Shown here: piece after piece, positions 59,607 to 64,000 of the stretch
Numbering within the stretch: position 1 is the stretch's first letter
How the letters are laid out: the number at the start of each line of letters is the position of its first letter
Assembly: GCF_900156315.1 (NCBI RefSeq)
Contig: NZ_FTNI01000014.1
Span: 62,001 to 126,000, forward strand
Direction of reading: 5' to 3'
DNA length: 64,000 bases
From: Microbispora rosea
GTDB lineage: Bacteria > Actinomycetota > Actinomycetes > Streptosporangiales > Streptosporangiaceae
Program-made: the position numbers and the translations under genes
Notes under the pieces: generated by a model
What the model saw: the letters and a program-made list of their open reading frames with translations, nothing else
Databases searched by the model: none
Told to the model about the DNA's origin: nothing

Positions 59607-60827
59607 ATGATCACCCGCATCGAGATCGACGGCTTCAAGTCGTTCGAGAACTTCGCGCTGGATCTGCCTCCGTTCCTCGTGCTCATCGGCACCAACGCCA
59701 GTGGCAAGTCGAACATCCTCGATGCGCTGACGTTCGTCGCGACAGCCGGGACCCGCGGTGTCGACGCCGCCGTGTCGGAGGTGCGCGGCGACGCGCGGGG
59801 ACTCTTCCGCAAGCGTGGCGACGGCACCCGCGTCGACCGGATGCGTTTCGCTCTGGAACTCCTTCTCCCGGCGCAGCGCTCCTCGCCGAGCAGCCGCTGG
59901 CGTTGGGAGGTGCGATTCGCGTGGGCAGTGCCCGAAGGCGGGCTCGAAGGGATCACGATCGAGACGCAGCGGCTCGTCTCGTTGTCGTCGCCTGACCGGG
60001 TCATTCCCCTCGTGGAGGGCGAGTGGGTCGTGCGGGAGGGAAGGCCCGCGCTGGACGCCTTCTCCGGTAACCACAAGCAGGACGGGGAGATCGTACGGCG
60101 GATCAAGCTTGAGCTCACCGAGGTCAGGTCGCTGCATCTGGAAGCGGGCTCCCTGCGCGGGGCGAGCGAGCTCGGCGGACCCCGTCGCATGGACTCCACC
60201 GCCAGGAATCTTCCGAACTACCTGAGATTCCTGGCGCGTGAGACGGCATCGGAGAACAGGCCGCTTGGCGTGGTCGGTGAGATCAAGATGCACCTCGTCG
60301 GACTGGTCAGGGAGATCAGCGACTTCGAGATCGTCGAGGACGAGCGCCGAAGGGACGTCAGGCTCGAGTTCGCGTCCCCCTACGACCGGGGGCTGGACGC
60401 CGAGTTCGCCTCCGACGGCACGTTGCGCATGCTGGCCATCCTGGCGGCCTTGCACGACGGTGGAACCGCCGTCATCGAGGAGCCGGAGAACGGCGTCTTT
60501 CCGGAGAGACTCCGTCAGCTGCTCGGTCTCGCCCGGGAGTTGGTCACGGAGGAAGACGAGGCAGCGACGTCCGGCCCGGACCGGCCTCTGCAACGGCAGG
60601 CCCTGTTCACCAGTCACTCTCCAGTGGTGCTCGACGTGGTACCGCGGGAGAACATCGCGTTCCTCGACATGACCACCGTGTTGGAAGACGGGATCGCCAG
60701 CCGAGTGAGCCGGGTGCGGCGACTGCGAGAGGACGCCGGGCCGGTGCGGGTGGACGGCGAGCGGTGGCCGCGCGTGACGGATTCCGAACTCGGCAGGTTC
60801 CGGGCCGGAGTGGAGGAACCGGTCTGA
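59607..60827 (+). CDS. ABC/OLD-like AAA ATPase, putative defence protein (between gatA and gatB)
   Basis: 406 aa. MITRIEIDGFKSFENFALDL is the RecF/SMC-type start. Walker A LIGTNASGKSN (G28-S35), ABC-signature-like FASDGTLRMLAILAAL (about 267-282), Walker B TAVIEEPENGVFP (E291-E292) and switch His in FTSHSPVVLD. Length and order match the stand-alone ATPases of OLD, PARIS (AriA) and RloA-type systems, here with no fused TOPRIM. GAGGGGAACGGC precedes the ATG. The stop overlaps the next ATG (TGATG), linking it to a TOPRIM/DUF4276 protein. Not part of the amidotransferase. A DNA-repair ATPase is the main alternative. Confidence 0.86.
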   Translation: MITRIEIDGFKSFENFALDLPPFLVLIGTNASGKSNILDALTFVATAGTRGVDAAVSEVRGDARGLFRKRGDGTRVDRMRFALELLLPAQRSSPSSRWRWEVRFAWAVPEGGLEGITIETQRLVSLSSPDRVIPLVEGEWVVREGRPALDAFSGNHKQDGEIVRRIKLELTEVRSLHLEAGSLRGASELGGPRRMDSTARNLPNYLRFLARETASENRPLGVVGEIKMHLVGLVREISDFEIVEDERRRDVRLEFASPYDRGLDAEFASDGTLRMLAILAALHDGGTAVIEEPENGVFPERLRQLLGLARELVTEEDEAATSGPDRPLQRQALFTSHSPVVLDVVPRENIAFLDMTTVLEDGIASRVSRVRRLREDAGPVRVDGERWPRVTDSELGRFRAGVEEPV

Positions 60828-61465
60828 TGTGGAGCCTTAGCCGCGTCCTGATCAGAGAAGGGCCGTCGGACGACTGGTTCCTGCCGATCCTGCTGCGCAG
60901 GGCCCTGGAGGAACTGGTGGTCGAGTTCTTCCCAGCCTGCCGTGAGGTTCAGGAGGTGCGGCCCCTCCCGGAGGCGGGCAATCAGCATCCGGAGACGATG
61001 ATCAAGACCTTGAAGGAGGAGCGGGGGACCTTCGACGTGGTTCTCTATCATCACGACGGCGCCCCACCGGCCAAGTCGCAACTCGTCCTGGGACGTATCC
61101 GGCAGGCGTACAGTGCGAGTGACCTCGGCGAGCCTCTGGTCGCGGTCGTGCCGATGAGGGAGACGGAGGCCTGGCTCCTCGCTGATCGGACAGCCCTTGT
61201 GAGAGCGCTGAATCTGCGTCGGCTCAATCGGGAACCCGTGTCCGGATCCGAGGTCGAGTCCTGCCCCGATCCCAAAGTGGTCATCGATGCGCTGCTGAGG
61301 GACGAGGCGGGGCTGAACCCGAAGAAGAAAGGCGCGCTCCGAAACTTCTATCTCTCGGTAGCGGAGAACGCCGGCATCGCTGAACTGCGGAAGGTGCCCG
61401 CCTTCCAGCAATGGTGGAATGACATGATCGAAGCATTGGAAGGACTGGGTTACCAGCATGGCTGA
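60827..61465 (+). CDS. DUF4276/TOPRIM-like protein, putative effector of the ATPase
   Basis: 212 aa. Starts [20 protein letters not shown]: the EG-x-SD at E11-D15 is the TOPRIM Glu/Asp motif. [13 protein letters not shown] (D77) occupies the DxD position, and [20 protein letters not shown] (E112, E114, W116) is the hallmark of DUF4276. [18 protein letters not shown] is a C-terminal conserved patch. TOPRIM effectors of ATPase-coupled systems cut tRNA or DNA (AriB cuts tRNA-Lys in PARIS); catalysis here is inferred. The gene begins inside the ATPase stop and ends 8 nt inside gatB, so translation is linked on both sides. Confidence 0.82.
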   Translation: MWSLSRVLIREGPSDDWFLPILLRRALEELVVEFFPACREVQEVRPLPEAGNQHPETMIKTLKEERGTFDVVLYHHDGAPPAKSQLVLGRIRQAYSASDLGEPLVAVVPMRETEAWLLADRTALVRALNLRRLNREPVSGSEVESCPDPKVVIDALLRDEAGLNPKKKGALRNFYLSVAENAGIAELRKVPAFQQWWNDMIEALEGLGYQHG

Positions 61466-62966
61466 TACCGCGACGCTCATGCCGTACGACGAGGCGCTGG
61501 AGCGCTTCGAGCCGGTGCTGGGGCTGGAGACGCACGTCGAGCTGGGCACCGCCTCGAAGATGTTCTGCGGCTGCCCGACGACCTTCGGCGCGCCGCCGAA
61601 CACGCAGGTCTGCCCGGTGTGCCTGGCGCTGCCCGGCTCGCTGCCGACGGCCAACGAGAAGGCGATCGAGTCGACGATCCGGATCGGCCTCGCTCTCAAC
61701 TGCACCATCGCCACGTGGTGCAGGATGGCCCGGAAGAACTACTTCTATCCGGACATGCCGAAGAACTACCAGATCAGCCAGTACGACGAGCCGCTGTGCA
61801 CGGACGGCTACCTGGACGTCGAGGTGGACGGGAAGATCGTCCGCGTCGAGATCGAGCGGGTGCACCTGGAGGAGGACACCGGCAAGTCCACCCACGTCGG
61901 AGGCGCGACCGGGCGGATCCACGGGGCCGACTACTCGATCGTCGACTACAACCGGGCCGGCATCCCGCTCGTGGAGATCGTGACCAAGCCGATCGAGGGC
62001 ACCGACCGGCTCGCGCCCGAGGTCGCCCGCGCGTACGTCACCGAGCTGCGCGAGGTGATGCGCTCGCTCGGCGTGTCCGATGTGCGGATGGAGCAGGGCT
62101 CGCTGCGCTGCGACGTGAACGTCTCGCTGATGCCGCGCGGCTCGTCAAAGTGGGGCACCCGTACGGAGACCAAGAACGTCAACTCGCTGCGCAGCGTCGA
62201 GCGCGCGGTCCGCGGGGAGATCGAGCGCCAGGCGGCCATCCTCGCCGAGGGCGGCCGGATCGTGCAGGAGACCCGCCACTTCCACGAGGACACGGGGCAG
62301 ACGACCTCCGGGCGGTCGAAGGAAGAGGCGCAGGACTACCGCTACTTCCCCGAGCCCGACCTGCTGCCGATCGCGCCCGACCCGGCCTGGGTCGAGTCGC
62401 TGAAGGCGGCGCTGCCCGAGCTTCCGTCGGCGCGGCGCAAGCGGCTCCAGCAGGAGTGGGGCGTGTCCGACCTGGACATGGCCGCCATGCACAACGCCGA
62501 CGCGATCGACCTGGTCGAGGCGACGGTGGCCGCGGGTGCTCCCGCCGCCGACGCGCGCAAGTGGTGGATGGGCGAGCTGGCCCGGCGGGCCAACGAGTCG
62601 GCCACGGCGCTCGCCGACCTGCCCATCACCCCGGCGCAGGTCGCCCGGGTGACCGAGCTGGTCGCCTCCGGCGCGCTGAACGACAAGCTGGCCCGCCAGG
62701 TGCTGGAGGGCGTGCTCGCCGGCGAGGGCGGCCCGGACGAGGTCGTGGGGAAGCGCGGCCTCCAGGTGGTCAGCGACGAGGGCGAGCTGTCGTCGATCAT
62801 CGACCAGGTGCTGGCGGACAACGCCGACGCCGCGGAGAAGGTGCGCGGCGGAAAGGTCGCCGCCGTGGGCGCGCTGGTCGGCGGCGTCATGAAGGCCAGC
62901 CGGGGCAAGGCGGACGCGGGCCGGGCCCGTGAGCTGATCCTGGAGAAGCTGGGCGTCCAGGGCTAG
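61458..62966 (+). CDS. gatB: Asp-tRNA(Asn)/Glu-tRNA(Gln) amidotransferase subunit B
   Basis: 502 aa. Phosphorylates and amidates the mischarged aminoacyl-tRNA with GatA's ammonia. [59 protein letters not shown] and [12 protein letters not shown] are family signatures; [20 protein letters not shown] follows. The C-terminal helical/YqeY-like tail ends [20 protein letters not shown]. The ATG overlaps the DUF4276 stop by 8 nt, so it is probably translated by coupling to the inserted module rather than to gatA. Confidence 0.97.
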   Translation: MADTATLMPYDEALERFEPVLGLETHVELGTASKMFCGCPTTFGAPPNTQVCPVCLALPGSLPTANEKAIESTIRIGLALNCTIATWCRMARKNYFYPDMPKNYQISQYDEPLCTDGYLDVEVDGKIVRVEIERVHLEEDTGKSTHVGGATGRIHGADYSIVDYNRAGIPLVEIVTKPIEGTDRLAPEVARAYVTELREVMRSLGVSDVRMEQGSLRCDVNVSLMPRGSSKWGTRTETKNVNSLRSVERAVRGEIERQAAILAEGGRIVQETRHFHEDTGQTTSGRSKEEAQDYRYFPEPDLLPIAPDPAWVESLKAALPELPSARRKRLQQEWGVSDLDMAAMHNADAIDLVEATVAAGAPAADARKWWMGELARRANESATALADLPITPAQVARVTELVASGALNDKLARQVLEGVLAGEGGPDEVVGKRGLQVVSDEGELSSIIDQVLADNADAAEKVRGGKVAAVGALVGGVMKASRGKADAGRARELILEKLGVQG

Positions 62967-63049
62967 GGAGCGCCTGACGAGCGCGCCGGGGAGTCGGGGA
63001 GAACCCGGGAAGAGCTCAGCGATGCGCCGTGAATAGCAGGGCGTGAAGA

Positions 63050-63081
63050 ACGGCCGGTCACGGTTCCGCGTGGCCGGCCGT
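63050..63081 (+). terminator. Terminator hairpin after gatB
   Basis: ACGGCCGGTCACG and CGTGGCCGGCCGT form a 13-bp stem with a single G-T pair and a 6-nt loop, about 85 nt after the gatB stop. It closes the gat operon before the cell-wall gene. Confidence 0.6.
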
Positions 63082-63236
63082 CGGCCTTCCCCGGCCCGCT
63101 CCGGTCAGGGCCGGCCTGGCCGCGGCCGGACCGCTCCAGGGGTTAGTGCGGAAGGTGTTACTTCGCCACATATCCAGCGGAGGGTGTTTTAGGGTTAACT
63201 GATCGTCGTTGACCTTGAGCCGGAGGAGACCGAGGC

Positions 63237-64000
63237 GTGCGCAACGCCGGAGCGTCCGTCGACCCGCCCACGGATCCGTCCGGGGCGGCGTCCGCGCCTC
63301 CGCGCAAACACCCGGTGCGCCGCGTCACCTCGCTGCCCCGCGGAGTCTCGGCCCTTCCCCAAGGGGTGTCGGCCGACATCTTCGCCGAACCTCCCGCTCC
63401 CGCCGCTCCGGCAGCCAAGCCGTCCGGCAACGGAAACCTGCCGCCGGCGGCTCCGCCGGTCGAGCCGTGGCGGGTCCCGGAGCGCCCGGCGCGTGAGGAA
63501 CCCGTCGTCGTCTCGCCGCCGGACGCCGACCTGCTCGACCCCCTTCCGCAGGGCCGTACGCTCCGCCGTGCGCTGATCGGCCTGGCGGCGTTGGTCCTGA
63601 TGCTCTATCTCGTGCCGGCCATCTCCATGGCGGGGAAGGTCCTGCCCGGCACGACCGTGCTCGGCGTGGACATCGGCGGGCAGAGCAGGACCGAGGCCGT
63701 CGACACGTTGCGCGAACGGCTGTACGCCCAGGCCAGGACGCCGATGATCGTACGGCAGGGCACGCGGCGGCTGACCGTGGACCCGCAGCAGGCCGGTCTG
63801 ATGCTCGACGCCGAGGCCACGGTCCACGCCGCGCCGGGGGGCTTCCCCAGCCCGCCGGAGGTGTGGAACGCGCTGACCGGCAGCCACGAGGTGAAGCCCG
63901 TCGTGTCGGTGGACCGCCGCAAACTCGACGAGGCGGTGGACAGGTTCATCGCCGCGCCACTGGAGCGCCCGGGGCGCGAGGGCGACGTCTCGTTCGAGGG
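63237..64000 (+). CDS. VanW-family/peptidoglycan-binding membrane protein (5' part)
   Basis: The frame is open from GTG 63237 to the edge (254 codons). GGAGGAG is 8 nt upstream. Residues 1-about 105 are a Pro/Ala-rich cytoplasmic region (PPAPAAPAAKPS, PPVEPWRVPER). LIGLAALVLMLYLVPAISMA is the single transmembrane helix; outside it, LPGTTVLGVDIGGQSRTEAV and DTLRERL start a YoaR-like putative peptidoglycan-binding domain, as in VanW proteins and some L,D-transpeptidase-related proteins. The C-terminal VanW domain, if present, is off the edge. Confidence 0.78.
   Translation, partial: MRNAGASVDPPTDPSGAASAPPRKHPVRRVTSLPRGVSALPQGVSADIFAEPPAPAAPAAKPSGNGNLPPAAPPVEPWRVPERPAREEPVVVSPPDADLLDPLPQGRTLRRALIGLAALVLMLYLVPAISMAGKVLPGTTVLGVDIGGQSRTEAVDTLRERLYAQARTPMIVRQGTRRLTVDPQQAGLMLDAEATVHAAPGGFPSPPEVWNALTGSHEVKPVVSVDRRKLDEAVDRFIAAPLERPGREGDVSFE

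Noticed and set aside
59607..61465. Reading the ATPase/DUF4276 pair as accessory subunits of the amidotransferase
   Set aside because: GatCAB is a complete three-subunit enzyme; the ATPase and TOPRIM motifs have no role in known transamidation, so the link is transcriptional and translational only.

Overview
The window is uniformly high-GC DNA from an actinobacterium. Gene content points to a filamentous, polysaccharide-degrading member, most like Streptosporangiales (Nonomuraea/Microbispora/Streptosporangium type). That placement is inferred from the GlgE alpha-glucan pathway with treS and glgP, secreted GH18 and GH6/CBM2 enzymes with Ser-Pro linkers, several eukaryote-type Ser/Thr kinases, and an etfBA - cysteine desulfurase - mnmA - ligA - gatCAB gene order that, from memory, matches the fixAB-iscS-trmU-ligA-gatCAB region of Mycobacterium tuberculosis. 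Many genes start 6-8 nt after a TANNNT hexamer with no Shine-Dalgarno sequence, which suggests frequent leaderless transcripts.

Layout. 1-8 kb: 5' part of a secreted GH18 chitinase, a NarL-type two-component pair, a LysR regulator divergent from an MFS exporter, a DUF2306 membrane protein, a zinc-free medium-chain oxidoreductase, and a hemerythrin-like protein divergent from a TetR regulator. 8-20.6 kb: the alpha-glucan locus, glgE-treS-mak-glgB on the minus strand, divergent from glgP, followed by a GT4 glycosyltransferase and an enoyl-CoA hydratase. 20.6-20.9 kb: a repeat-filled convergent gap. 20.9-24.5 kb: an alpha/beta hydrolase and a large LAL-type LuxR regulator. 24.6-29.2 kb: a tight five-gene operon (coiled-coil protein, PP-loop ATPase-like protein, M55 D-aminopeptidase, Tat-exported FAD amine oxidase, YbaK-type aminoacyl-tRNA deacylase) of no known joint function. 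29.3-35.6 kb: three tandem Ser/Thr kinases and a frameshifted lipoprotein gene.

36-64 kb: a conserved actinobacterial core with accessory insertions. etfB-etfA is followed by a zinc alcohol dehydrogenase, an MFS/TetR pair, cysteine desulfurase, a DUF2231-Rieske fusion with a hemerythrin-like partner, mnmA, a metallo-hydrolase divergent from a methionine-synthase-like gene, a secreted protein, ligA with an unusual repeat-containing N-terminus, an AAA/DUF234 ATPase preceded by three tandem 16-bp repeats, a PhzF-like isomerase, a GH6 cellulase under a CelR/CebR-type operator, a GGDEF-EAL protein, then gatC-gatA-[AAA ATPase-DUF4276/TOPRIM]-gatB and the start of a VanW-family cell-wall protein.

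The strongest candidate for an undescribed system is the OLD/PARIS-like ATPase + TOPRIM pair (59607-61465) between gatA and gatB. It is coupled to the essential tRNA amidotransferase operon: its last gene overlaps gatB by 8 nt. The five-gene operon at 24.6-29.2 kb is second. Functional statements rest on motif and family recognition by eye; no database search was run.
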